Under the pieces are notes generated by a model, which had not been told where the DNA came from, did no database searches, and saw only the letters and a program-made list of their open reading frames with translations. Below are positions 1-8,778 of a stretch of 64,000 nucleotides of DNA, piece by piece. The translations under genes were made by a program, and so were the position numbers. Numbering within the stretch: position 1 is the stretch's first letter; each line of letters starts with the position of its first letter. Source of the stretch: Paenibacillus bovis (GTDB lineage Bacteria; Bacillota; Bacilli; Paenibacillales; Paenibacillaceae); assembly GCF_001421015.2 (NCBI RefSeq), contig NZ_CP013023.1, positions 1,853,501-1,917,500 of the forward strand, written 5' to 3'.

Positions 1-1185
1 CATAATTTTTACAATGTTGGTAATGATCATGATCTAGCCCTGACCAAAGACAACTACGAAGAGACGGTTAAAGGTCTATTTAACAAAGGATTTACCGTGC
101 AGTCAGACGACAGACAGCTCACGATCACTTCCAAGCTGCATCAGTTGAAGCTGGAGATGAGCAAAGAATCCTATAATAAATATGTAGAGCTGGCCTACGG
201 TCAGAAATTTGCGGAACAGGTGACAGGTACCAGCTCTGCCGACAAGAAGTCTTCTGCTGTTAACAGCGCAGGCATCTATACGAATCAAATTGGCAGTGCG
301 GCAGTTAAAACCGCCAGTGCCGCAGCAACTACAGTTGGCTCGGTAATGAACGGCACCCTGCAGAGCGTATCCTCTTCATCTCTTGGTATCAAAGTAGAGA
401 GTCAGGTATCCGGTGTAACCGAAGCGCTCAAAGTCGAAACCTATACACCGCAGCATCAGAACGAAGCTGCAGCCGCTCAGCCACAACCGGTAAATACAAC
501 GCAGGAAACGGCAGCGAGCCAGCCGGCACCTTCCAATTCGACAACGCAAAATACTACAACATCCAGCTCCGGTACAAACGAGAGTACAACATCCACAGCC
601 TCGACCAGTAATACAGGCCATACCGCACCTGCTGCAGAGCCTTCTTCCTCTGCAACAAGCAGCAGTAATCAAACCAGTCCTGCTCCGGCTTCTACAGCCA
701 CTACGACATCTGAGCCAGCACCTGTAGTGACAACAAGCCCGGCGCCAGTATCTACTGCCACTAACAGTCCAATAGCGGCGGCACCGGTAGCAGCATTTAC
801 TACTACACCAACGAGCAGCCCGACAACCGTACCAACAAGTACAACAACCAGCCCGGCATCAACCACTGTTGCACCAGCAAGTACCAGCACAACAACAGTA
901 CCAACCAATACTACAACTACAGCACCAACCAGCACTACAACAACACCGACAAGCGCTACGACAACAACCGTAGGCACGACAGCACCGACAAGTACAACAA
1001 CAGCACCAACAACCGCAGGTACAACAACACCGACAAGCACTACAACAGCCGCAAGCACAACAGCACCAACCAGTACAACTGGTACACTGGCAGGTGTCGT
1101 CAATACTACAGTAACAGCGACAACCAATACCCTGAATACCACAACTTCCGCAACCAAGAATCTGGTAGGTGGACTGCGTAAATAA
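1..1185 (+). CDS. C-terminal part of a Ser/Thr/Pro/Ala-rich protein (5' end outside window)
   Basis: The frame is open from base 1, so the protein starts upstream of the window and the GTG at 97 is probably internal. The first 75 or so visible residues are ordinary globular sequence that I do not recognise. From about residue 155 to 380 the chain becomes a low-complexity tail dominated by Thr, Ser, Pro and Ala with many short TTT, PTST and APTST units. Such tails are usually disordered linkers, stalks or O-glycosylated wall regions. No sorting signal or membrane segment is seen at the C-terminus, which ends in a short basic stretch. The gene converges on the ABC exporter and shares a hairpin terminator with it. 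Function unknown. Confidence 0.75.
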   Translation, partial: HNFYNVGNDHDLALTKDNYEETVKGLFNKGFTVQSDDRQLTITSKLHQLKLEMSKESYNKYVELAYGQKFAEQVTGTSSADKKSSAVNSAGIYTNQIGSAAVKTASAAATTVGSVMNGTLQSVSSSSLGIKVESQVSGVTEALKVETYTPQHQNEAAAAQPQPVNTTQETAASQPAPSNSTTQNTTTSSSGTNESTTSTASTSNTGHTAPAAEPSSSATSSSNQTSPAPASTATTTSEPAPVVTTSPAPVSTATNSPIAAAPVAAFTTTPTSSPTTVPTSTTTSPASTTVAPASTSTTTVPTNTTTTAPTSTTTTPTSATTTTVGTTAPTSTTTAPTTAGTTTPTSTTTAASTTAPTSTTGTLAGVVNTTVTATTNTLNTTTSATKNLVGGLRK

Positions 1186-1206
1186 GATGAATCGTTCCTG
1201 TCCCAA

Positions 1207-1275
1207 AAAAGCCTGTATCTCTGCCGATATTCCTTCATGATCGAAGGGAAATCATCGGTAGAGATACAGGCTTTT
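1207..1275. terminator. bidirectional hairpin terminator
   Basis: Arms 1207-1228 and 1254-1275 pair over 22 bp with one G-U pair, and are bounded by A and T runs. A smaller hairpin sits in the loop. It separates two convergent genes. Confidence 0.85.
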
Positions 1276-1340
1276 GTAATTGGAAAACAAGCATAACAGG
1301 ATTATAATCGATACTTTGGTACACTCACACCATTTGGTTG

Positions 1341-3140
1341 TCAGGCTTCGGCAACATCATGTCCAGCCTGTCTGGCGTGACGGTACAATTCGGCATAGAT
1401 ACCGCCTTGCGCCAGCAGTTTTGCATGGGTACCCTGTTCAACAATTTCGCCGTGCTCCATGACCAGAATCCGGTCGGCATGCATAATCGTGGACAGCCGG
1501 TGAGCGATAACGATCGTTGTTCTGCCCTCGGATACAGTCTGCAGAGCTTTCTGGACAAGCTGCTCGGTATGGGAATCCAGATTCGCAGTAGCTTCATCCA
1601 AAATCAGTACGCGCGGCCGGAAAACAACAATACGGGCAAAGGAGATGAGCTGACGTTCTCCTGCGGATAATCCGCTGCCACGCTCGGATAAACGGGTATC
1701 GTATTGCTGGGGCAGTTTCATAATCATCTCGTGGGCACCAACAAAGCGGCAGGCTTCGATAACCTGTTCACGACTGACCTGTTCCTGGAACAGCCGTACA
1801 TTGTCGATAATGGACCCTGAGAATAGAAACGGTTCCTGCTGAATCAACCCGACGATCCGGTGCAGCTGCTCCTGCGGAATCCGGCGAATATCCTGATCAT
1901 CGATCATGACAGAGCCTTTTTGCACATCATAGAATCGGTTGAGCAGGGCAATAAGTGTACTTTTTCCGGCACCGGTCGTACCGACGACGCCTACCATTTC
2001 GCCTGGGCGAATATGCAGATCCAGCTGCGGAAGAATCGTCTGCCCTTCGTTATAGCCAAACGTAATATGATTAAAGTCTACTTTGCCCTGTACCTGTTCC
2101 AGATGTACATTGGCTGTCTGCTGCGGCTCGGGATCACGAATCTCCGGCTGAATACGCAGGATGCGCCAGATCCGGTCCATCGATACCATAGTGGACTGAA
2201 ACGTATTCCACTGCATCGTAATCTGGTTGATCGGCTGAAAGAACTGCCGAATATAGCTGATAAAAGCGTACAGCACACCGACTTCCATCTGCTTGTTGAA
2301 TACGGCGACACCGCCGAGCCAGACCATCAGTACCAGCGCGATATTGCCCAGTACGTCAAAGGTACGGTTGAACAATACATTCGACTTGAGCTGCTGTACA
2401 TTGGCCTGCCAGTAGTCGCTGTTGAATTCGGTGAACCGGCGGGTCTGTTCTTTTTCCTGATGGAAAATCTGGATCAGTCCCATACCCGACAGATTCTCGG
2501 CGGTAAAAGCAACCAGACGGGACAGCCGGCTGCGCGCATATTGATACACTTCACGCAGCCTTTTGCGGAACAGAATCGCCAGTGTCGCGATAATAGGCAG
2601 AGTTAACATGGAGTACCAGGCCAGCGTTGTATCCAGCCGGAACATAAAATAAATAATAAAAACGAGCATCATGCCGTCCCGAATCAGACTAAGCAGCACC
2701 TGGGTGAAAAACTGGCTGATCGTCTCTGTATCGCTGGATACATTGGTTACCAGTCCGCCGCTGCTGGAGCGGTCAAAAAAGCTCATCGACAGCCGCGAGA
2801 TATGATCGAACAGGTCTTTACGAATACTGGCGACGATATGCTGTCCGGCATACTGCAGCAGATTGCTCTGAATATAGGTGAAGATCAGACTGACGACAGC
2901 CAGCCCCAGATAGATCAGCGCCATACCGGTCAGAAAAGGCAATCCGCTCTGTCCAACAGCAATATGATCATCGATCACAATACTGACCAGATAAGGCTGT
3001 ACCAGATCGGCAGCAATAGCGAGTATAGTAGCAAAAAATATTCCGATAAAGGTCAGCCGGTGCGGACGGGCATACCGCAGAATAGCACGTAATGCTTCAT
3101 AACGTGAAGCATCCGGCGAACCCGGGGTTTGTTTGCTCAT
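1341..3140 (-). CDS. ABC exporter half-transporter, canonical ATPase subunit (YfiC/BmrD/MdlB type)
   Basis: This 599-residue protein has an N-terminal six-helix exporter domain (about residues 25-310) and a C-terminal nucleotide-binding domain. Walker A is GTTGAGKST, Walker B is VLILDEATANLD with the catalytic Glu, and the H-loop is IAHR. The signature reads LSAGE instead of LSGGQ. Its partner has LSGGQ but lacks the catalytic Glu. In a heterodimer the Walker motifs of one chain face the signature of the other, so together they give one normal and one degenerate ATP site, as known for BmrC/BmrD and TM287/288. The start overlaps the partner stop by 4 bp (ATGA), and AGAAGG lies 9 nt upstream. 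Likely a drug or lipid exporter; substrate unknown. Confidence 0.92.
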   Translation of the reverse strand: MSKQTPGSPDASRYEALRAILRYARPHRLTFIGIFFATILAIAADLVQPYLVSIVIDDHIAVGQSGLPFLTGMALIYLGLAVVSLIFTYIQSNLLQYAGQHIVASIRKDLFDHISRLSMSFFDRSSSGGLVTNVSSDTETISQFFTQVLLSLIRDGMMLVFIIYFMFRLDTTLAWYSMLTLPIIATLAILFRKRLREVYQYARSRLSRLVAFTAENLSGMGLIQIFHQEKEQTRRFTEFNSDYWQANVQQLKSNVLFNRTFDVLGNIALVLMVWLGGVAVFNKQMEVGVLYAFISYIRQFFQPINQITMQWNTFQSTMVSMDRIWRILRIQPEIRDPEPQQTANVHLEQVQGKVDFNHITFGYNEGQTILPQLDLHIRPGEMVGVVGTTGAGKSTLIALLNRFYDVQKGSVMIDDQDIRRIPQEQLHRIVGLIQQEPFLFSGSIIDNVRLFQEQVSREQVIEACRFVGAHEMIMKLPQQYDTRLSERGSGLSAGERQLISFARIVVFRPRVLILDEATANLDSHTEQLVQKALQTVSEGRTTIVIAHRLSTIMHADRILVMEHGEIVEQGTHAKLLAQGGIYAELYRHARQAGHDVAEA

Positions 3141-4876
3141 GAGTGCAGACCTTCTTCCTGTAGCTGATACATGGATGCATAGATACCCTGCTCATTCAGC
3201 AGCTGCTGGTGCGTACCCTGCTGCACAATCCGTCCTTCATCCATCACGATGATCCAATCTGCCTGTTTGACTGCGCTGATCCGGTGCGCGATAATGATCG
3301 TCGTTCTGCTCTGACGCTCCTGAACCAGATTTTCCAGAATCCCGGTCTCGGTCACGGCATCTACAGCGCTCATACTATCATCCAGAATCAGGATGGGTCC
3401 GGTCTTGGCGAGTCCACGTGCCAGACTGGTACGCTGGCGCTGTCCACCGGAGAGGGTAATGCCGCGTTCGCCCAGCCGGGTCTCAAATTGCTCGGGGAAG
3501 CGGGCGATCGGTTCGTAGATCATCGCCTGGCGAGCGTGATTTTCTACTTTTTCCAGTGGAATATCCCGATCACTGAACGCAATATTGTCACGGATCGTTG
3601 TGCTGAACAAGAAGCCGTCCTGCGGCACGTAAGCGATCCGGGAACGCAGACTATTGATCGAGATTCGCCGCACATCCGTTCCGCCGAGCAGGATCGTACC
3701 TGCAGGCGGGTCATAGATACGCAGCAGCAGCTTGACTAGCGTTGTTTTACCGCTACCGGTTTTACCGACAATGCCGACGGTCTGTCCGCTGGCAATATGT
3801 GCATTCAGCCCGGAGATAGCAGGGCGTTCACTGCCCGGATACGTAAAGGTCAGATCACGCAGCTCCAGATCGGGAGAAGCCGCCAGCGGCAGCGCATTCT
3901 CATCATCCTGAATATCCGGCTGTTCGCCCAGCAGGCGGTTGACCCGATCGAGCGAGGCGCTGGAACGCTGCATCATATTGATCACGTTACCAATCTGCTG
4001 GAGCGGACCGGACATGATACGCAGATAGAGCGTCAATGCGATAAAGTTACCGATCGTAATGCTGCCCTGGATCGCCAGATATCCGCCATACATGAGCGAG
4101 ATGACCAGCGACAGCGCCCCAAGAAACGGCACAGCCGCCTGGAAAAGCGAAGACATGCGTACCAGATGCAGTTGATTATCCCGGATCTGATCGACCGTAC
4201 TGCCGAACCGCTGGCGGGCAGTCGGTTCAATCGCAAACGTCTTGGTCACGCGAATACCGCGCAGCTGTTCTTCAGCCGATTCGGTCATTACTGCCAGCGA
4301 TTCCTGTACACTCATCGACCGTTTGCGTATACGTGGGCCAAAATACACCACCAAAAACGGAATCGCCACCATCGGCACAATACTGACCAGAATCAGATAC
4401 AGCGGAATATGACTGAGCAGCATCATAACGAGGCAGGACAAAAACAGGAAAATGGCATTGGTTGTCATGGTAATTCCGTTGGAGATCGATTCACGAACCG
4501 AGGTGACATCGTTGGTCATGGAGCTGAGCAGCTTGCCTGTACCCTGACGGGAAAAATAGTGCTCGCTCAGTGTAGCGAATTTGCGAAACAGACTCTGTCG
4601 CATCGCAAACTCGAATTTGCGGCCGAGGCGCATCACCGAGAATTGCCCGGCTCCAAAAAGCAGATTGTAGGCGATCCCGATCCCTGCCAGAATCAGGCTG
4701 TAGTCGATAATCATCTCATACCGGATATTGCCGGCGAGCAGTGCATCCGTGAATTGCCCGAGTACTCTTGGCAGTGCAGCCTGGGCAATATTGGACAGGA
4801 TAATTAGCACCACCGCCATAAGATAGTGTGGCCAGTGTTCACGTACATAGTCTGTCAGTATACTTCGATCCTTCAT
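3137..4876 (-). CDS. ABC exporter half-transporter, degenerate-site subunit (YfiB/BmrC/MdlA type)
   Basis: This is the first gene of the two-gene exporter operon, 579 residues, with an N-terminal transmembrane domain (about 15-300) and a C-terminal ATPase domain. Walker A is GKTGSGKTT and the signature is LSGGQRQR. Walker B is ILILDDSMSAVD, with Asp replacing the usual catalytic Glu. That substitution marks the non-hydrolysing site of heterodimeric exporters, and the following gene supplies the normal Glu. AGAAGGA stands just upstream of the ATG. Its stop is fused to the next start by a 4-bp overlap, which suggests translational coupling and equal amounts of the two chains. Confidence 0.92.
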   Translation of the reverse strand: MKDRSILTDYVREHWPHYLMAVVLIILSNIAQAALPRVLGQFTDALLAGNIRYEMIIDYSLILAGIGIAYNLLFGAGQFSVMRLGRKFEFAMRQSLFRKFATLSEHYFSRQGTGKLLSSMTNDVTSVRESISNGITMTTNAIFLFLSCLVMMLLSHIPLYLILVSIVPMVAIPFLVVYFGPRIRKRSMSVQESLAVMTESAEEQLRGIRVTKTFAIEPTARQRFGSTVDQIRDNQLHLVRMSSLFQAAVPFLGALSLVISLMYGGYLAIQGSITIGNFIALTLYLRIMSGPLQQIGNVINMMQRSSASLDRVNRLLGEQPDIQDDENALPLAASPDLELRDLTFTYPGSERPAISGLNAHIASGQTVGIVGKTGSGKTTLVKLLLRIYDPPAGTILLGGTDVRRISINSLRSRIAYVPQDGFLFSTTIRDNIAFSDRDIPLEKVENHARQAMIYEPIARFPEQFETRLGERGITLSGGQRQRTSLARGLAKTGPILILDDSMSAVDAVTETGILENLVQERQSRTTIIIAHRISAVKQADWIIVMDEGRIVQQGTHQQLLNEQGIYASMYQLQEEGLHS

Positions 4877-4966
4877 AGGCGTCCTTCTTTCTGCGAACTG
4901 ATCCAGTTACCTTTCTCTATTCATTTAAACCAAAATGAGGTGAGGGATTGCAGTTTGTCTGCATTG

Positions 4967-4994
4967 AAAAAAGAAGCCTGCTTGCAGACTTCTT
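4967..4994 (-). terminator. terminator of the GNAT gene
   Basis: Read on the minus strand, arms of 11 bp (4994-4984 with 4981-4971, one G-U pair) are followed by a run of T. It lies between the acetyltransferase stop and the ABC operon start. Confidence 0.75.
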
Positions 4995-5050
4995 GGAAAA
5001 TTAGCTATTATTCGTAATCTATTGACTGCGTTCCGTGGATTTTATTTTTT

Positions 5051-6217
5051 TTAGATGAAATACAGGCCGTACATATAAGGCAGCGGAATAGCAGGGAACG
5101 TAATTCCGGATTCCTGCAGGACAGTAGAAGACGGATCAAACAGCAGGGAACACAAAGCCTGATCGCCTTGAACGGAATAGGAACCCTGCGGAGTATGGAG
5201 TATATAGTGACTGTTTTCTTTTTCTACAGTAAAATGTATCGATGCGTGATCAGATGCCTGATCGCCGAGCAGTCCGGTCTGCGCCAGCAGGGCAGTTCCA
5301 CTGGCGAGCATGACTGTACCGCCATTGGGAATAATGGATACTTTTGCCCCGATATCCTGTACCTTCTGAATCATTGATGTTTCCTGCCATGGAATAGAAA
5401 CAGTCAGAGAAGATAGGGTATATGAGGAAGCGGCATCTTGCCAGAGTGCCAGCACAGCGTCCTGCTGACCGCCCCATTCCAGCACTTCTCCGCGGCGTTC
5501 GGCGATAGAAGAAGTAGCACCGTTCAGGTTGGAAGTCTCTGCATGGTCAGGCGGGATCGATAAGATGCTAACTGCAGCAATACTGTTTTCGCCTGGAACT
5601 GTAGCTACCCGGATATGCTGCTGCTGATTACGGATATGGGCGACAGGTGCAGCTTCGATCAGCTGCTGCAGCTCGGCCAGACTCATGTGTATGTAAGAGC
5701 TATGCGACTGCAGAAGTGCATAAACAGCGAAAATATCTTCTGTCTGCATATCCCGTACTTCCCATGAAGAGGAGGATACGGGAGAAGCCAGATTATCGGG
5801 TGATAGAACTGCCTGACTAATTTGCCCGAAAAATTGACTGCCTGCACGTGTATACAATGACCGGTCGCCGGAAATAAACATCAGTGATGCTCCCGATTCA
5901 AGGGCATGCTGACGGCATCGCTCCAGCAGTTGTCCGGCCAAGCGCTGACCACGATAATCCGGATGGGTACATACCGCTCCAATCGAAAAAGCGGACAATA
6001 CATGCGTTCCAGCCTGAATCTGTACCGGCACCATTCCCATAAAGGACACCAACCGGTTTTGCTCAGTGAAAGCACCGTAGGAATGACTTATACCGGGATG
6101 GAAAAGGGTAGGGAACGATGTCTCCATATGACGATGATCCGGCTCGCAAAAAATATCATTTGCCAGCTCGGCAGCCTGCATCAATTCGTGTATATGTACT
6201 TTTCGAATCTGTATCAT
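5051..6217 (-). CDS. GNAT acetyltransferase with long C-terminal extension
   Basis: The protein has 388 residues from the ATG at 6217, which is preceded by a perfect AGGAGGT; an in-frame upstream ATG at 6262 has no such site. The N-terminal 150 residues form a GNAT fold, with the acetyl-CoA binding stretch GAVCTHPDYRGQRLAGQLLE at about 80-99. The rest is a long second half with no motif I recognise. The total length and order (GNAT, linker, extra C-terminal domain) resemble Eis-like multi-domain acetyltransferases that carry a sterol-carrier-type tail. That assignment is by architecture only. The gene is monocistronic with its own terminator; the acceptor is unknown. Confidence 0.8.
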   Translation of the reverse strand: MIQIRKVHIHELMQAAELANDIFCEPDHRHMETSFPTLFHPGISHSYGAFTEQNRLVSFMGMVPVQIQAGTHVLSAFSIGAVCTHPDYRGQRLAGQLLERCRQHALESGASLMFISGDRSLYTRAGSQFFGQISQAVLSPDNLASPVSSSSWEVRDMQTEDIFAVYALLQSHSSYIHMSLAELQQLIEAAPVAHIRNQQQHIRVATVPGENSIAAVSILSIPPDHAETSNLNGATSSIAERRGEVLEWGGQQDAVLALWQDAASSYTLSSLTVSIPWQETSMIQKVQDIGAKVSIIPNGGTVMLASGTALLAQTGLLGDQASDHASIHFTVEKENSHYILHTPQGSYSVQGDQALCSLLFDPSSTVLQESGITFPAIPLPYMYGLYFI

Positions 6218-6345
6218 GGTAAGACCTCCTGATTGTCGGTAGTAAGACCATCCACTATACAAACCGGACAGTCAATGTTAAAGCGCTATAACTCTAGCAT
6301 ACCGCAGTTGAACTCCGAATACGATGCTATCCGGAAAAGTTTCCT

Positions 6346-6385
6346 CAAAAAAAATCCTGTTCTCCATCAGCGAGAGAACAGGATT
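6346..6385 (-). terminator. terminator of the nasB-nasC operon
   Basis: On the minus strand a perfect 12-bp hairpin (AATCCTGTTCTC, 9-nt loop, reverse complement) is followed by eight T (A run at 6347-6354). It ends the nas transcript after the 7-bp repeat array. Confidence 0.9.
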
Positions 6386-6396
6386 ATACTAGCTGA

Positions 6397-6515
6397 CACC
6401 AAGCACCAAGCACCAAGCACCAAGCACCAAGCACCAAGCACCAAGCACCAAGCACCAAGCACCAAGCACCAAGCACCAAGCACCAAGCACCAAGCACCAA
6501 GCACCAAGCACCAAG
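6397..6515. repeat. 17 perfect tandem copies of CACCAAG (7-bp VNTR-like array)
   Basis: Counting from 6397, the unit CACCAAG repeats in phase for 119 bp, exactly 17 times, with no mismatch. It lies between the nasC stop (6616) and the nas terminator (6385), so it is transcribed as the 3' untranslated region of the nas mRNA, reading CTTGGTG there. Frames through it encode only repetitive peptides and lack ribosome binding sites. Perfect identity implies recent slippage. Confidence 0.97.
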
Positions 6516-6615
6516 CAGTTACAGCATCTATGCGAATATGCCAGGTAAGTAGGTCAGGCAGAAGATGAATCTGCGTAAGCAATCGCAGCTATGCGTAGAT
6601 CGGTTTGATTTACCT

Positions 6616-8778
6616 TTATATAGAAACAGAGGGTTGAGCCTGCATCTGTACTATACCGGCATGCACCGGCCGAATCGAGACGGCAGTTACTTTGAATCCG
6701 GGCATTTTGCAGTAAGGATCCAGTTCCGGGGAAGTCGCTTCATTGACGTTTTGCGTTCCACCCCAGTGCATCGGCACAAATAGTGTATCCGGTCGGATCT
6801 GGTCACTGATCCGACAGCGAACAAAAAAGCGACCGTGAGCAGACTGGATTTCTGTCCATTCCCCATCCTGCAGATGATGCTGGCGAGCGGTCAGCGGATG
6901 AATCTCGACGTAATTTTCCAATTCACGGGCGGCGAGTGCAGCGCTGCGCCGGGTCTGTACGCCGGTCAGGTAATGGGACAATACTCTTCCATTGGTTAGG
7001 CAAAGCGGATATTCCGGTGAACGCTGCGGTCGTACTGCATGATGGGCTATACCTGTAAATAAAGCCCTGCCATCCTCATGGGCAAATCGCTCCGCAAACA
7101 TCAGCGGCATTCCGTGGTGCTCCGGCGTAGGACAAGGCCAGTATACACCTTCTTCCCGTCGCAGCCGATCGTAGGTAATGCCATAATAATCGGCTGTTCC
7201 ACCCCGGCTCGCTAGCCGCAGTTCATCAAAGATATCTTCGACTTCCCGATAATCAAAATAATGTCCTCTGTCCAGCCGAACAGCCAGCTCGCATAGTATA
7301 CGCCAGTCATCCTTTGTCTCGCCAGGAGCAGGTGCTGCTGCTTCGCGCAGCAGTACTCTGCCTTCCAGATTGGTGAGTGTACCGGTATTTTCCAGATACG
7401 AAGTCACCGGCAGTACAATATCAGCCATCCGGGCTGTTTCCGACAGGAACATATCGGCTACAACCAGCATATCCAGCTGTTCCAGCGCAGAGCGTACGAG
7501 CGGGATATTCGGATTGGAGACAACCGGATTGGAACCCATGACGAACAGGGTACGAATCTCCTGGCGGTCGGCCAGTTCCATCATTTCATAAGCGGATACG
7601 CCTTTGCTGGGGATCTCATCGGGATCGACCTGCCAGACCGAAGCGATATATTGACGATCCTCAGGATTCTCAATCGAACGGTAGCCAGGCAGCTGATCGG
7701 CTTTTTGACCATGTTCACGTCCGCCCTGGCCGTTACCCTGACCGGTGATTGCTCCATAACCACAGCCTGGACGGCCGATTTTGCCAGTAGCCAGCACCAG
7801 ATTGATCAGGTAACGTACAGCGAGATGTCCATCAGTCTGCTGCTCCACCCCGCGAGCGGTGAAAATAATCCCCGTCTGAGCCTGTCCATACCAACTCGCG
7901 GCCTGACGAATCTGCTCGGCAGGAATACCGCATTGTTCTGCGACCTGTTCGGTATCGATACCATTGAGCAGGGATGTGAGATCATCATAACCATTGGTAC
8001 GATTATGGATAAAGGATTCATCCACCCAGCCGTTTTCGATAATAAGATGCAGGAGTGCCAGCGCCAGTATGGCATCGGTACCCGGCCGGATCTGTAAATG
8101 AAGATCTGCGATAGCTGCTGTTGCAGTCTTCCGGGGATCGATAACGATAATTTGGGCACCATTGGCACGGGCTTCATTAAAATAAGGCAGCAGAGTGGGC
8201 TGGCATTCCGCGATATTGGTACCGGCGAGAATGATGCAATTAGCCAGCGGAATATCTTCCAGCCGGCAGGTCATGCCCCGATCCAGTCCGAACACTTTGC
8301 TGCCTGCCGAAGCGGCTGCTGACATGCAAAAGCGTCCATTATAGTCGATATATCGGGTCTTCAATCCGATCCGGGCAAATTTGCCCAGCAGATAGGCGGT
8401 TTCATTGGTCAGTGAGCCACCGCCGTATACGCCGATAGAATCTGGCCCATACTGACGGGCAGCAGATTGAAAATGACTGCTGATCCGGTCCAGTGCTTCT
8501 GTCCATGTCGCTTTTACCAGAGTACCATTGCGGCGAATCAGTGGGAACACCAGCCGTTCCCGATTCATCGCATGCTGGTGGGCATTTATGCCTTTGACAC
8601 AGATACGTCCCTGGGAAGCAGCATTCGGTGTACCTTCGGCCTGCCAGTTGGTATAGCGGCAATCTGTCTGCGATACACTGGGCAGGAGAGTAGAAGGAAG
8701 AGCTTCTGCTTCCTTGTAGTTCAGCGTGATTTTACATTGTACGCTGCAAAAAGGGCACTGCGTTTGCATCATCTTCAT
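6616..8778 (-). CDS. nasC: assimilatory nitrate reductase, catalytic subunit
   Basis: This 720-residue molybdopterin oxidoreductase reduces nitrate to nitrite in the cytoplasm. The N-terminal [4Fe-4S] motif uses Cys8, Cys11, Cys15 and Cys60 (QCPFCSVQC, RICVKG). A molybdopterin-guanine-dinucleotide binding region follows, then the C-terminal dinucleotide-binding domain (about 600-700). Length is close to Bacillus NasC. I chose the ATG at 8778 because GGAAGGAG lies 9 nt upstream; an ATG at 8808 has no good site. The gene overlaps the end of nasB by 47 bp, so the pair is co-transcribed. No nitrite reductase genes follow here. Confidence 0.93.
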   Translation of the reverse strand: MKMMQTQCPFCSVQCKITLNYKEAEALPSTLLPSVSQTDCRYTNWQAEGTPNAASQGRICVKGINAHQHAMNRERLVFPLIRRNGTLVKATWTEALDRISSHFQSAARQYGPDSIGVYGGGSLTNETAYLLGKFARIGLKTRYIDYNGRFCMSAAASAGSKVFGLDRGMTCRLEDIPLANCIILAGTNIAECQPTLLPYFNEARANGAQIIVIDPRKTATAAIADLHLQIRPGTDAILALALLHLIIENGWVDESFIHNRTNGYDDLTSLLNGIDTEQVAEQCGIPAEQIRQAASWYGQAQTGIIFTARGVEQQTDGHLAVRYLINLVLATGKIGRPGCGYGAITGQGNGQGGREHGQKADQLPGYRSIENPEDRQYIASVWQVDPDEIPSKGVSAYEMMELADRQEIRTLFVMGSNPVVSNPNIPLVRSALEQLDMLVVADMFLSETARMADIVLPVTSYLENTGTLTNLEGRVLLREAAAPAPGETKDDWRILCELAVRLDRGHYFDYREVEDIFDELRLASRGGTADYYGITYDRLRREEGVYWPCPTPEHHGMPLMFAERFAHEDGRALFTGIAHHAVRPQRSPEYPLCLTNGRVLSHYLTGVQTRRSAALAARELENYVEIHPLTARQHHLQDGEWTEIQSAHGRFFVRCRISDQIRPDTLFVPMHWGGTQNVNEATSPELDPYCKMPGFKVTAVSIRPVHAGIVQMQAQPSVSI

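Noticed and set aside
669..1238. Val-rich minus-strand frame at the left edge
   Set aside because: Antisense of the Thr-rich repeat; ACN codons read back as GTN/Val.
6397..6515. Could the CACCAAG array be a CRISPR?
   Set aside because: Units are 7 bp with no spacers; it is a simple tandem repeat.
6367..6582. Open frames through the repeat array (both strands)
   Set aside because: They are driven by the 7-bp repeat, lack ribosome sites and encode only periodic peptides.
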